Positions 23,957-35,183 of a stretch of DNA of 64,000 nt are shown in pieces. Every line of letters begins with the position of its first letter. Within the stretch, counting starts at the first letter, position 1. The translations under genes and the position numbers were made by a program. The notes under the pieces were generated by a model, which ran no database searches, was not told the DNA's origin, and worked only from the letters and a program-made list of their open reading frames with translations. Origin of the DNA: Blumeriella jaapii (Eukaryota; Ascomycota; Leotiomycetes; Helotiales; Drepanopezizaceae); assembly GCA_009599575.1 (NCBI GenBank), contig VWND01000013.1, forward strand, positions 558,001-622,000, in the 5' to 3' direction.

Positions 23957-24910
23957 TCACTTGAGCATGCTTGAGGTCAGCACTTGCTTGGCCTTGTAAT
24001 GCTCGAGGGCTCGATGGTCCGCTGCCTCTCTCGCCTTGATGGCCTTCTTCGTCTCGCGCGGCGTCTTGCTGATGCTTCTCATCATCACCTCGGGCTCCTT
24101 CCACGACGGGTTCTTCGCCCTCCAGGCCCTCCACTTGTCGCAGTTCTTGATGTTCGGCCTGCCCTCCCAGAACCCGACGAAGATCTTGGCGATCTGCTCG
24201 CGCACCTCAGCATTCGCGTACTTGCCGCCCGTTCTCTTGTCGTTCGCGTCGTCCGTGTCCTTGAGGGTGCGGAATTGGTAGTCGGCGGGCTGGTCGTAGG
24301 TGAACCGGCTGTTGTCCAGCACGATGGTGATCGTCTCGAGCTCCGGGTGCTGCATGCACATCAGGTAGAAGATGTCTGTACGTCCCGAATTTCTCAGTCG
24401 CTGAGCGGACTCTCCCTCGAGAGCGAAGTGCCTAAGGGGGTTGTTCAGTGAGAGCCCACTGAGATTCGGCTTGTGCATGCGATTGTACCATGCGCAGAAC
24501 TCATAGCCGGCGGGGAAGTTGACAAAGTAGCACGTGTCCATGTTGAAGTTGACCCACAGCCTCTGCATCTGATACTTGTGCTCTTTTTTGGGGGTTGTCT
24601 TGAGAGCCGTCTTTGCGAGAGAGCTCGGCGGCGCTCTCTCTCCATCTCGCTGCTCCCTTGACTCGGGCCTCAACGGCAGCCTAGAGCGCAGAGAGTAGTG
24701 TTTCATAGCTTCCGCCCGCGACTCCCCGCAAATCTGTAGAGTGATGGGCATGGCGCCAACGTAGAGCCAGTACACATGGAAGTAAACCTCGTTGAACGAT
24801 AATTGGTCCCACTGGGCGCGGATGATTTGGGGAAGCATGAGCCAGCGCCAAACCCGCAAACGCAGCTCCGGAGGCAGTTGTGTGAATTGCGGGAAGCGGC
24901 GTGGAGCCAT
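23957..24910 (-). CDS. 2EXR domain protein
   Basis: Single exon, 317 aa. The N terminus FPQFTQLPPELRLRVWRW (about residues 6-23) is the signature of the fungal 2EXR domain, a very large family in filamentous ascomycetes without a known biochemical role. It is followed by PQIIR and, after a gap, by LQICGESRAEAMKHY and the WVNFNMDTCYF strand, all typical. The C terminus is rich in Lys and Arg with REAADHRALEHYKAKQ, a short charged helix. There is no signal peptide or membrane segment. It is convergent with the acetate transporter gene. Confidence 0.85.
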   Translation of the reverse strand: MAPRRFPQFTQLPPELRLRVWRWLMLPQIIRAQWDQLSFNEVYFHVYWLYVGAMPITLQICGESRAEAMKHYSLRSRLPLRPESREQRDGERAPPSSLAKTALKTTPKKEHKYQMQRLWVNFNMDTCYFVNFPAGYEFCAWYNRMHKPNLSGLSLNNPLRHFALEGESAQRLRNSGRTDIFYLMCMQHPELETITIVLDNSRFTYDQPADYQFRTLKDTDDANDKRTGGKYANAEVREQIAKIFVGFWEGRPNIKNCDKWRAWRAKNPSWKEPEVMMRSISKTPRETKKAIKAREAADHRALEHYKAKQVLTSSMLK

Positions 24911-25937
24911 GATGATGTTCTTGTGGTGTCGATATTGAGGTCTTTTGGCTTTGATCTGTGAAGGTGAGATTCAAGCCTCAATTCAAAGCGGTTGAGATGG
25001 TCAGTTTCCTGACAGGGAAGTGACTCAGAAGGCCGTGGTAAGATACATCTGTAGACAATAGCAGCGGAAAAGATATGATGTTGTAAGGTTCGGGGCTGTA
25101 AGGTTCAAGGCTTTGAAGGAGTTCTGTTTACTTTGTCAATTTTGGTTCACAGACAAACACCAAAAGAGCTAGCTACCTTTGCTATTTTTCTCTGTAGAAA
25201 AGAAAACACGAATGAATGCTGCTTATCTGATGTCGTCAGGTTTATAGTGTCGTCAGGTTTATCACGTCCTCAGTGGCCGTGGACGCGGAGAGGCTGGTGT
25301 TGTAGTCCGACTATTGGAGAGATCAAAGTAGGAGGGGAAAATGAACTTTTTTTAAATAGAAGGTTCCGTGACCGTTTCGAAATCCACGGAAGCGAGAAAT
25401 CAATAAACACACGTCATTCTCCGAAGCAGAAAGGCAGTCAAGTGAATGGCAGCATAAGGAAGGTTAGCAGCATGAAAGAGTCGAACCACAGTGAATACTT
25501 GATTCTAAAGTCGAGAAACCTTGTCTCTAACAGAGCTTCAAGAGCCGTGAATTCACCGATAGAAGGCTCCGAAAATGGAGACAACCACCTGCTGCTAAGC
25601 ATCTCAATTTCCTAACAGATGGATCGTATTTCTGATATTCTCAAGAGTCGTATGGTTGATATCCTTTGTGGATTCAACAAAGTAAATGAAGAAAAGTAGC
25701 CAATTTCAAGAATCAAAGAACAAAGCATCAAATTCACGCAGAAGGAAACCCGCTCAAAATGCAATATCGTCACCCAAGCATGCTGCTAACGCCGATCGAT
25801 GCCCACCCAAAATCAAATTAAGGCCTCGCAACCTTCTTGACAACCGCCCTCCGGTTGAAAACCTCGTTAAGATGGCCTTGATTTTTCTCTCAGAAACCTC
25901 TCTCTACCACGACCTCTTGCAAGTCAGCGCCCTCTGC
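24911..25937. other. intergenic, 2EXR promoter side
   Basis: About 1 kb of AT-richer DNA between two minus-strand genes. Long frames here begin without ATG and show no family pattern, so none is called. Confidence 0.4.
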
Positions 25938-26787
25938 CTACTGCCCAGCAGCACCGCTTGGCTCCGGCGCACCAGCAAGTCCCAATTTTTGCTTCTTGAT
26001 CCTCGGCAGTACTCCAATCAGCACCAATATGCTTGTCGCCAAGACAGCCCACAGTTTGATGTCCAACACATTCAAATTGTAATCCGTCTGCGTTGCCGCT
26101 GCCACCGTCGCCAACAGCAGCGTCAGCACCAAGTATCCCGACAAACGATGCCACTTGTACAGGCTCTTGGCATTGTCCACGCTTCCATACAACTGAGGCA
26201 CGTAGTAGGCTGTAAACCCGACCAATGCTTGGATGGCGAGCAGGATGTAAGTGATGAGTCCGAGAATGGCATGTGCGGACACAAAATGTGTGCCGTTGTG
26301 CGAGAACTTGTTGTACTCGATGACAATCAAGCCGGCGATCAAGGCGTCCAAGGCCAGGTTATTGAGGATGAAGTGCGCGACAGTGCCTTTGCGTTTCTGG
26401 TCGGGCGTGTGGGTTGGCTGAAGGAGGAGGATGGATTGCGTGAGCACGAGTAGGCCGGCGGAGTTGAGGAGGGGGTGTGCGGAGAACAGCATAAGTGGGT
26501 GCAAGAAAATCGAGGCCCAGACAGAAGCTGTGAGGAGGAAGATGCCTGCTTGGGCTATTACTGCCGTGCCTGGATCCGTGTTGGTAAGTGATTGATAGAT
26601 AGAGAGATTTTGGGGCACGCAATAGACATATCTCACAACCTAGGTACTTACCAATGACGAGGTTGTAATAGATCGGCCTGCCATCCTGCTGCGCTGCATC
26701 CCCAGCTCGTCCGAGGAGAGGCTCGTCCTCTCCAACTGCTTCGCGGGGTAAAGTTGTGGTTTCGGGGATGCCTGTTGCGGACGCCAT
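25938..26787 (-). CDS. cytochrome b561/ferric reductase-type membrane protein
   Basis: Two exons on the minus strand, 26787-26652 and 26569-25938, giving 255 aa. Splicing joins YYNLVIG to TAVIAQAGIFLL. About six membrane helices follow. Candidate heme-ligand histidines occur in helix-embedded contexts: FLHPLMLFSAHP, HFVSAHAILGL and YKWHRLSGYL, matching the eukaryotic cytochrome b561 core, which moves electrons across membranes. The N terminus is acidic and soluble with an EDEPLLGRAG pattern, resembling an LL-type sorting signal for the vacuole. No DOMON or other extracellular domain is attached. It is divergent from the exonuclease gene. Confidence 0.85.
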
Positions 26788-27652
26788 GAGGACTCGGGAA
26801 TCTGGATGTTATTTAGGTCGGAGAGTTGATGCGATGGGGGGAGCGGCTTTTATATGTGAATCCAGCCACGGAGGTTGAGGTGGTTCAACGTAAGACGAGC
26901 TGATGCTGATGCAATTAATTTTCGGGATTGCGATCGTGACGCAAGCGTGGGAGAAGGCGCCAGCCAATCATACCTCTACGATGAGTAAGCAAGCATTTTC
27001 TGAGATCCGGGGATCCGGGGAAAGCTTTTTCCGATCAAGCAGCGGTCACGATTAGACCACGTGATCGCTCAATATCTCCCAGGGTTTGTGCATCACGTGT
27101 TGAAAGCGTGACTGATGCTGATCCGATCAAATCCCCAGACGCATCTTAACCACCAAGTACTTGTACATACTTACGTTCAATGTCATTACGCTGTATGCCA
27201 CATTCTTTCCTTGCATCACATTCTTCCCCTGCGTCGAACACCTTATCCGCGTTGCCCTTTTTTCCCTTACATACTGTCCTGTACAGTACTGCACTCGACT
27301 TGCACTCTGTACTACTGTACTAGCTTGAGCCGGCCTTCTTCGAGGTGGAGAAAATTCCCACCACAGCGAGTGGACTTTCGTTGCACAATTCCAAATCATG
27401 ACCGCAACATCAACAGATTTAACAACTAGTTGGATAGCCTACGCCTCTCGCCAGATATCTCTCTGTCTGATCCAGAATACGACTCTCGCTTTTTCTGGCA
27501 TCATCCAAAAGCCATCTTCCTTACCACGGATTTCTGTGTATCACTCTCACTCTCCTTGCTCTCTGCCATTGCTTTGTTCACTCTCTGCCTTATCTTCCGC
27601 CGCATCTCGCACACATCTGCTGCTGCTTCTCATCAAATAATTCTACACCACC
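26788..27652. other. divergent promoter with two CACGTG boxes
   Basis: Intergenic 865 bases between the b561 gene and the exonuclease gene. It holds two E-boxes, CACGTGAT at 27058-27065 and its inverse ATCACGTG at 27092-27099, and TACAGTA-type palindromes near 27290-27320. Confidence 0.45.
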
Positions 27653-28453
27653 ATGGATGCTCTCGACGACCGGGACGTTCTGGGTTCACGCCCAACCAGC
27701 AATCTCGGCGGCACCCTTACTTCCGACTGGATCGATACGCACATCGCCATATCACTTCTCGTCGATGCTCTGGCCTGCCTCCCTACTAGTCCACCTTCCT
27801 TGTACCTAGATCTTGAAGGTGCCAACCTGTCAAGACACGGCTCCGTGTCTATCCTCCAGATTCATGCCTCTCCAGACGACCGGACTTTCTTGATCGATAT
27901 CCACTCTCTAGGCGAGTCAGCTTTCTCGACTGTGGGTGCGAGCGGACAGACCTTGAGAGGAATTCTGGAGTCGGATACGATTCCGAAAGTCTTCTTCGAC
28001 GTCCGCAATGATTCTGACGCACTGTTCAGCCATTACGGTATCAAGCTTGCTGGCGTCCATGACCTCCAGCTTATGGAACTCGCAACACGAAGTTCCCCCA
28101 GGACATACGTCGCTGGGTTATCCAAATGCATTGAGAGGGATGCAGGTCTGTCGGAGCGCGAGCGAGTAGCGTGTAAAGCCACCAAAGAGAAAGGCCGGAA
28201 CTTGTTTGCGCCTGAGCGGGGAGGCAGCTACGAGGTGTTCAACGTTCGTCCGTTCCCTCAAGATATGCTGTCGTACTGCATTCAGGATGTCCACTTCATG
28301 CCCAAGCTCTGGCAACTCTACAACTCCAGATTAGGGGACAGCTGGGCAGCGAAAGTGCAACAGGCTGCAAAGGATCGAGTTGCCACATCACACAATGCAG
28401 GATTCAACGGCAAAGGAAAGCACATGATCTTGGGACCTCCGGGTTGGAAGTAG
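27653..28453 (+). CDS. DEDDy 3'-5' exonuclease domain protein (EXD1/Egalitarian-like)
   Basis: Single exon, 266 aa, all of it one RNase D-type exonuclease domain. Motif I is YLDLEG (D53, E55), motif II is FFDVRNDSDALF (around D120/D122), and motif III is YCIQD (Y208, D212), so all four acids and the Tyr of the DEDDy class are present. SILQIHASPDDRTFLIDIH is the usual second strand. There is no HRDC or helicase domain. The enzyme would degrade RNA or DNA ends; the substrate is unknown. Start chosen at the ATG following a pyrimidine-rich leader. A basic, glycine-rich tail follows the domain. Confidence 0.88.
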   Translation: MDALDDRDVLGSRPTSNLGGTLTSDWIDTHIAISLLVDALACLPTSPPSLYLDLEGANLSRHGSVSILQIHASPDDRTFLIDIHSLGESAFSTVGASGQTLRGILESDTIPKVFFDVRNDSDALFSHYGIKLAGVHDLQLMELATRSSPRTYVAGLSKCIERDAGLSERERVACKATKEKGRNLFAPERGGSYEVFNVRPFPQDMLSYCIQDVHFMPKLWQLYNSRLGDSWAAKVQQAAKDRVATSHNAGFNGKGKHMILGPPGWK

Positions 28454-29569
28454 CATGCGATCTGGACACTTCAGGAGCTGCTGTCAGTCTTTTTCATGCC
28501 TAGCTGCTTTGGAACAGGGGCTTGAAAAGAAGAAGACCGACGGTCGTGAGAATGCCCAAGCACTGCGGCGCGGTGAATTGGGACCTGGCCATGCCTTCCG
28601 GTTTCTAGATTACAGTACCGTCAACCTCCATGAGTGAAAGGCATGGCATGATTTCATCTGAACGGTACTTTGGAGCTTAATGTGCCGCCCGTTGCTTGAT
28701 CGTAGGCTTGGATGGTCTGCGCGAACCGCACCGACAGGGGGTTCACGGCATTCAGCGGCATGTCATGGTCGAGGCACGCGGATAAGAGCCCCACTTTGTT
28801 CGACGCATGGAAACCTGTAGCCCTGCGCGAGACTAAGTAGCGTTCCACTACGCTCATGGCATGGGAAAGTCATTTGGCCTGTAGAAACACGATAGTTAAC
28901 TCTCTCACGAATATCCTTTTGTGATATCGAATGAAGTTCCCCTGACATGTACTCACATCCGTGCCTGGAAAGTAAGGACGTTCAAACGGTGCAGTAGGTA
29001 TCCTTATCAGGAGGGACTATTGAACTCACACGGCCAGTCTTGCTGTATAGCATGTGCCAGATAACTGACAGTACTGGTGGATGGAGTGGTCGCAATTCGC
29101 CCATCTCTGCTCTTCTCGTGCCCGAACCTACCTATCTCGGCTGGCTTACATCCCTCAGACCCGAGAAAACACATTCGGTTAAGCGAGCTACGCATTCGGT
29201 TAAGCGAGCTCACTCGATTTTCATACGAGCGTGCTCTCCTAGAAGATTGTACAGTACATTTGTTTCGACGGCCTGTGATGCAGCCGGGATTTTGTTTCTA
29301 CATGGATCCCTCGCCAGGTCTCCTTAATTTCATGTTCCCTGACGTCCGAGTCAGTACGGTACAGTACTAGGCACGGCTACGCGAGGAGTTTATACGGCCT
29401 TCTGGTCAGCGTCGTTCTTCCCCAATCCCGTTTTTTTTGCCCTTCAACAGTGTGTCCATTTGGCCTGAAGGGAAGTAGAAAAGGAGAGCTTCCCCAGAGA
29501 ATGGAGAAGCAGTATCCGTCCCAGGCCGCTTCATCTCTGTAATTCCATCCCTTCCAGTCCAGCATCATC
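28454..29569. other. intergenic, no gene seen
   Basis: About 1.1 kb between two plus-strand genes. Contains an 18-base motif repeated at a 21-base period (29172-29210) and scattered TACAGTAC palindromes near 28612, 29254 and 29358. Confidence 0.4.
29172..29210. repeat. two-copy 18-base tandem repeat
   Basis: The motif cattcggttaagcgagct occurs twice, 21 bases apart, separated by acg. Only two copies, so likely a small local duplication. Confidence 0.8.
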
Positions 29570-30459
29570 ATGCACTGCTTCCACCTCCCAGTCCTGTGCC
29601 TCGCGGTCTTCACGACGCCGGCCCTCATCTCTGCGGCCCTCCTCGACACCGACTACCCTTTTCAAGCGCCGGGTCCCTACGACCTCCGCTCTGTCTGTCC
29701 AGCGCTCAACACGCTCTGCAACCATGGCCTCCTCCCGCGGTCCGGACGAGACATTGATCTTCCCACCCTGACCGTGGCCGTTCAGATCGGCTTCAACATG
29801 GACCGCGAGTTTATGCTCGGTGCCGTGAGACCCGTCCTCAACTTTTCCACGACCGGAATCCCCGACACGTTCCACATCAGCGATATTGCGAACTTGGAGC
29901 ATGATGGCAGTATGTCGCGACAAGATGCGTTTTTCGGGAGTCCGCTGGGCTTCAACTCTGGGGCCTGGGCTCGGACGCTGCAGAGCTGGAGCGATGTGGA
30001 GATTATCGATGTGCGTCTCTCTCTCTCTCTCACTCTCTCTCTCTCACACACTCTCGATCCTGCCCACATCTGCCCTTTCGAGTGCGGATGGAATGCTGAC
30101 GAGAACACCGACAGTTCGCAACCGCGGGCAAGGAGCTCAAGGAGCGTTTCGACTTCGGGCTCGCAAACAACCCCGTGTTCAACGGCGCGAAGGCCCTCGG
30201 GCCCTCTCTTCTGCAATACTCACTCCTGCTGTCCAGCTTCGGCGACACGGTCGTGGGGAACGCGAACAAGTCCATCGTCGAGTACTGGTTCCAGAATGAG
30301 AGGTTTCCCCTCCACCTGGGATGGCAACCGTCGCCGACGCCGCTCACGCGGCCTGCGAACCAAGTGCAGGGCGCGAACATCTCCGCCGTCTTCCACGATC
30401 TCGGAGGACGGCTGAATGTGTCGATGCTCGCGCAGCAACGAGAGCCGTGTGGACAATGA
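29570..30459 (+). CDS. secreted heme-thiolate peroxidase (chloroperoxidase/unspecific peroxygenase family)
   Basis: Two exons, 29570-30010 and 30115-30459, giving 261 aa, the size of short peroxygenases. A signal peptide fills about the first 22 residues. The heme-cysteine motif reads SVCPALNTLCNHG with C43 as the expected proximal ligand; the family usually has PCP and LANHG, so two positions differ. The magnesium/acid-site motif EHDGSMSRQDAFFG (E110-H111-D112) is intact. Splicing joins WSDVEIID to FATAGKELKERFDFGLANNP and restores a normal second half with the substrate channel residues. The enzyme would use hydrogen peroxide to oxidise or halogenate organic substrates outside the cell. The intron holds a CT microsatellite. 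Confidence 0.9.
30016..30051. repeat. CT-rich microsatellite in peroxidase intron
   Basis: An almost pure (CT)n run of about 35 bases sits just inside the intron's 5' half (intron 30011-30114). Confidence 0.85.
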
Positions 30460-30783
30460 GCGGAGCTGTGCGCGGCACTGGGAAATTCTCTCTTAATCTG
30501 TAATCTAATCCAGTCGATGCCAGCCAGGCTGAGCGAATTAATTGATGAAGTGGAAAACGTGACCAGAATTGTGTCCCTATCCCTCTCCTGGCAGACACCG
30601 CACTGTACTGTACATGCTGTAGAAGGCTCGGTCTTCCACCCTCCCGCCGATAGTGGGGGTGGCAGATACGACGCAGATACATTCGACTCTGGTGCTGCTT
30701 CAGCGACTCCATCTTCGAGCTCCTCTTTCACCTTTCACCCTTCGGAGACATCCTACGGGCTACCACAAGGACGGGCTGCCAAT
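30460..30783. other. intergenic between peroxidase and allantoicase
   Basis: 324 bases. One GTACTGTAC-type palindrome lies near 30603-30612. Nothing else recognised. Confidence 0.4.
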
Positions 30784-31990
30784 ATGGCTTTCGCATCCGA
30801 GTACCAGACAGAGAACGTGGCCGCGACGCCGGTTGCGCCCGAGAGGATTGATGCGACCTTTCGCTCTTCGAGCATCGGTGAGTACAGCATAGCATGTCCA
30901 TGATGTCCATGATGTCCGCGCATCGACCGCTCTACCCTCTACCCTCTACCCTCTACCCTCTACCCTCTACCCACACGTGACGACGCGGTGCCAAATGTCC
31001 TGACCGCCATCCTCCAGATCTCGTCTCGGCCGCGCTGGGAGGCAAGGTTCTGGCCTTCTCCGACCAGTGGTTCGCCGACGCCGCCAACCTGCTGACGGCG
31101 ACGCCGCCGACCCGCCAGCCCGGCAAGATGGTCTACACCGGCGCCTGGTACGACGGCTGGGAGACGCGGCGTCACAACCCGGAGCCCTTCGACTACGTCG
31201 TGATCCGCCTCGGCGTCGCCGCTGGCACCGTGGCCGGCATCGAGGTCGACACCGCCTTCTTCTCCGGCAACCACGCACCCGCCATTTCGGTCGAGGGCGT
31301 GTTCAGCTCCGACGACGACGACGTGGTGAGCTGGAAGGGCGGCCGGGGCAAGTGGGAGACGATTCTGGGAATCCAGGACTGCGGCCCCAGTCAGCGGTTT
31401 GCGTGGCAGCTGGGCGCGCCGACCGCGAAGGCCTACACGCATGTCCGGCTGAACATGTACCCCGATGGCGGCATTGCCCGCTTCAGGCTGTTTGGCCACG
31501 CCGTGCCCGTCTTCCCAGCCGACCCGGACGCCATCCTGGACCTGGCGGCGGCCCAGAATGGAGGCGTCGCGGTCTCGTGCAGCGATCAGCACTTTGGTGC
31601 CATCTCCAACTTGATCCTCCCGGGGAGAGGGCAGGACATGGGCGATGGATGGGAGACGGCCCGGTCGCGCGGCCCGGACCATGTGGACTGGGCCATCATC
31701 CGGCTGGGAGCCCGGGCCGTGATCCAGCATCTGCTGGTCGACACGGCCTTCTTCCGAGGCAACTTTCCCCAGCAGGTCAAGGTCGAGGCCATCGACTGGG
31801 AGGGAGCCGGACCGCCAGACGCCCTGTCGGGGGGCTGGACTGATCTCGTTGCGCCCAGCAGGTGTGGTCCCGATCAGGAGCACGCGTTGAATCGTTGGTG
31901 AGGGGAACAGCGTTCACTCATGTGAAGTTGGTCATGATACCCGACGGGGGCGTGAAGAGGATCCGGGTCTTTGCTAAGCGAGCCGTCTGA
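30784..31990 (+). CDS. DAL2: allantoicase (one-base frame break near 3' end)
   Basis: Two exons, 30784-30877 and 31018-31990, about 355 aa when the frame break is allowed. Allantoicase hydrolyses allantoate to ureidoglycolate and urea in purine breakdown. Two allantoicase repeats are clear: first with ALGGKVLAFSDQWFADAANLL, GAWYDGWETRRHN and YTHVRLNMYPDGGIARFR, second with GDGWETARSRGPDHVDWAIIRLG. The last part, AFTHVKLVMIPDGGVKRIRV ending at the TGA at 31990, is in a different frame from DQEHA just before it. One extra T near 31888 would give EHAFESLVRGTAFTHV and fits the family. Read literally the protein stops at 31901, losing about 30 residues of the second repeat. Confidence 0.9.
30930..30972. 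repeat. CTACCCT heptamer repeat in allantoicase intron
   Basis: About six head-to-tail copies of the 7-base unit ctaccct inside intron 30878-31017, preceded by three copies of a catgatgtc-like unit (about 30893-30917). Confidence 0.9.
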
Positions 31991-32578
31991 GATACATACA
32001 CACATACCTCATACACACAGTACTGTACATAGACGTGATATATTGGCTTGCATCGCGTTCGTAGGGTCCTGTGAATGAAGCGCGAAAGCTGTGCGGAAAT
32101 CACACATCTCACGAGACGCCTGCTTGGGAACTCCGGGCCCTGATGCGCAACTGGTTGTTTTTCATATTTTCTTCTTCTTCTTCTTCTTCCTCCTGACCGT
32201 GAAGTCGCCAGACCCCGACGCCGCCAATGTCAACAACAGCGGGCGAAGCGAAACGGGCGGTTCAGGGGGTCGCGTCCGGCCGCCACTGCCCCGCCCGCCT
32301 CTTCCACCTTGATACAGGACTGTGCTGCACACACAGTGCTGGCTGTACCGTACCGTGCAATGCCTCGTCATGTGCAAGGTTGCCCAATTCCCAAAATACT
32401 ACGGCTCAGGAGACCGGAGGGAAAAACCCACCCACCTCCTCACACAACCATCCAGCCGATCGCGACCAGCTCTTCGCCTTCATCGCCTTCTTCGCCTGCT
32501 TCGCCTGCTTCGCCTCCCCGTCGCCGTCTTTGATCCTGCGGATGCGTCCGGACTACATGCTGCCCTCCTCGTTCCGCC
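31991..32578. other. intergenic, no gene seen
   Basis: About 590 bases. Has a TTC/TCC run (about 32165-32195), and a CAGTACTGTACAT palindrome near 32019. No gene supported. Confidence 0.4.
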
Positions 32579-35183
32579 ATGGATATTGGAGACAATGGCG
32601 GGGGCTTCGACCATGAGCCCATGCAGAAAGCCAGAGCACTCCCAGACGACCTGCCGAAATCCCTCGACGACCGCAAGAATGTCTCCTCGCACTTCACCCC
32701 CGAGACGGAGATGTACGACGCCTGGCAAGGTACACACAACAGCGCCCTCCCAGCCCCGGGAAGCACGGTGAAACGCTCTAACAGGTCTACGTGTAGGACA
32801 GTCACAGTTCCTGACCTCGCCCGTCCTCGCGAAGCCGCTGCAGTTCAACACCCTGACGCTGAACGACTCCCGCTTCGGCGACGACCTGACCGCTCCGAAC
32901 CTGGGGGACAGCGATACGCGACTGATGGAGATGCTGGCTGCGCAGGCCGCGCATCGGGATGGGTCCGCCTCCCAGGACGAGGACGCCGTGGCCGCGGACG
33001 AGAAGCTGTCCGACGGCGAGAAGAAGGAGACTCTGCAGAGGCTGCTGAACATGGCTGCCAGCAACGGGGATGTCGATCGCATAGAGCGCATCTTGTCCGG
33101 AACGGCCAAGGCCTTCGTGGATCTCGACGCGCCCGATGAGGAGGGCACCGCTCCCTTGATCTACGCCAGCTGTTTTGTAAGCCGCCACTTGGACATGGCG
33201 CGCGACCTGCTAACAGGAGTCTAGGGCCACGAAGCCGTGGTGACTGCTCTGCTGGATGCAGGCGCGAAGCTCGACATCCAGGACCGGAACCAGTGGAGCG
33301 CGTTGATGTGGGCAATGAGCAACCGGCATACCGGCATCACCAAGTTGTTGCTCGAGAGAGGCGCCTCGACGGATGTGAAATCGTCCTCTGGGCGCACGGC
33401 GTTCGACTTTGTCGCCCCAGATAGCGAGATCTCGGACTACCTGCATGACAATGGCTATGGCCACCAGATAGGGAGTGTCGGGGTGACGGATGACTTCTAC
33501 AATCCTGGCTTTTCACAAGATCGCTTCGAGGAGGAAATGGCGGAGAATGAGATGAGGAGAAGAATGATGATGGAGAGCGCCAGGGATTTGGAGGTGGATC
33601 TTGGGAACATGGGGATTGACGATCAACCCGAGGTGAGTGGCATTGCGGCTGCGGCGTGGTCTCGGTACTAACGAATCTCAGTCGCCAGCAGAGCTCGAGG
33701 AGGAAACACAGGAGTTCGACTGGAGCAGATGTCTCCACGATCAGATGTTTGTGTTCCAGGAAAGCGAATTGGGCCGCATCCTGGATATCGTCATCACGAA
33801 CATGACACCTCAACGCTCGCCGTCGCAGAAGCCAGTCCCCGCCAACATTCTGTTTCTCAGCGCTCGGTATGCCCACTATCATGCCAACCACGACCTGCTT
33901 GCCAAGCTGTTGATCACCGCTATGGACAAGATCAATGATGTCGTGGAGACGCATCAGTGGGACATGACGATCCTGGCATTTTGGATGTCCAACGCGACTC
34001 TACTCCTGCATTACTTGAAGAAAGACGGGGGGCTAGCCGAATCAACCTCCGCCTTTCAGCTCCAGCTGGCTGAGCTCATCAACGAAATCTTCATCTTGAT
34101 CATCCGCGATGCCGAGAGGCGAATGGACAAGGTCCTTGACCCGGCTATGCTGGACCATGAGACCATCCCCGGATTCGAAGACATTACATTTCAAAACGAA
34201 TGGAAGATTTTCAAGAGGAAAAACCAGGTGAAGGAGTTACCCGTCGAGAAGAGGTTCCGGCCGCCGTCGCCCAAGGCCCGCGCGAAGCCGTCGCCGAGGA
34301 ATGTCACCTCCCTGCTCTCGTCCACGCTGTTTGTGTTGGACCTGTACGACATCCACTCGGTCATCACCGCCCAGATTCTGGCCCAGCTGCTGTACTGGCT
34401 GGGGGCTGAGTTGTTCACCGCATCATGTCCGACCGCAAATACCTTGCTCGCACGAAAGCGATGCAGATTCGAATGAACATCTCGAGCCTCGAAGACTGGG
34501 CTCGAGCGAACAATCGCCAACCGGAGCATTACGAACACGGATCCATGACGTCGAGTGGCGAACCGACCATCGAGTCTGGACGCCAGCATCTGGCGCCCGT
34601 CATTCAGCTGCTGCAATGGCTGCAGTGCTTTTCGTCGTTAGTCAACGACGACTTTGAAGGCCTCGTCGGCACGCTCCAGCAGCTGACACGACTCACCCCA
34701 CAGCAATTGATCCATGCCGTGAAACACTACCGACCCGAAGTTGGCGAGAAGGGCCTCCCGAAGAGCGCCATGAAGTACCTGCTGAACCTGCAGAAGGAGA
34801 CGCAGATGCGAAAAGAGCAGCGGCGGCGATCCGGAGTGCCCACCACGCCGGTCAAGAGTCCGTCGAATGGAGCGCAGTTTCCCGGCCCTCCCGACGCGAG
34901 CCAACGACCCCTCCCGCCCGTACCGCAGGAGGCGCAGGGGGAGGACGAAGACGATGCACCCGAGCATCTGCTTCTCGACCCCTCCCTCATGCTGCCCTTC
35001 TCCCTGCCCAGCAGCACCGACATGCTGGTCAGCTACGGTGCGGGCTTCGGGGGCGTCAACCGCGAACGAGAGCGGAAGTACATCCCGACCGTCCCCGCCG
35101 AGTTTCTCACCAAGCTGGACTTGAGTGGGGGGAGAGCGCAGAGCACGTACGAGGAACGGGATTGGGAGAACGAAGACGTGTGA
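32579..35183 (+). CDS. ankyrin repeat-dilute (DIL) domain protein (one-base frame break)
   Basis: Four exons: 32579-32729, 32797-33176, 33225-33632, 33682-35183, about 813 aa when the frame break is allowed. The N-terminal half has ankyrin repeats: LNMAASNGDVDRIERIL, GTAPLIYASCFGHEAVVTALL, and NQWSALMWAMSNRHTGITKLLLERGAST. The C-terminal half is a dilute domain, the cargo-binding fold of class V myosins: ILFLSARYAHYH, LLHYLKKD, VLDLYDIHSVITAQILAQLLYWLGAELF, then IMSDRKYLARTKAMQIRMN and LEDWARANN. There is no motor domain. Fungi do have such motor-less ankyrin-DIL proteins, presumably vesicle or organelle adaptors; the partner is unknown. Near 34417 the frame changes between GAELF and IMSDRKY; one missing A in TTCAACC would restore it. 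Without that, the protein would end at 34476. Confidence 0.87.

Noticed and set aside
30960..31883. 307-codon frame antisense to allantoicase
   Set aside because: Shadow of a GC-rich gene whose product is clear on the other strand.
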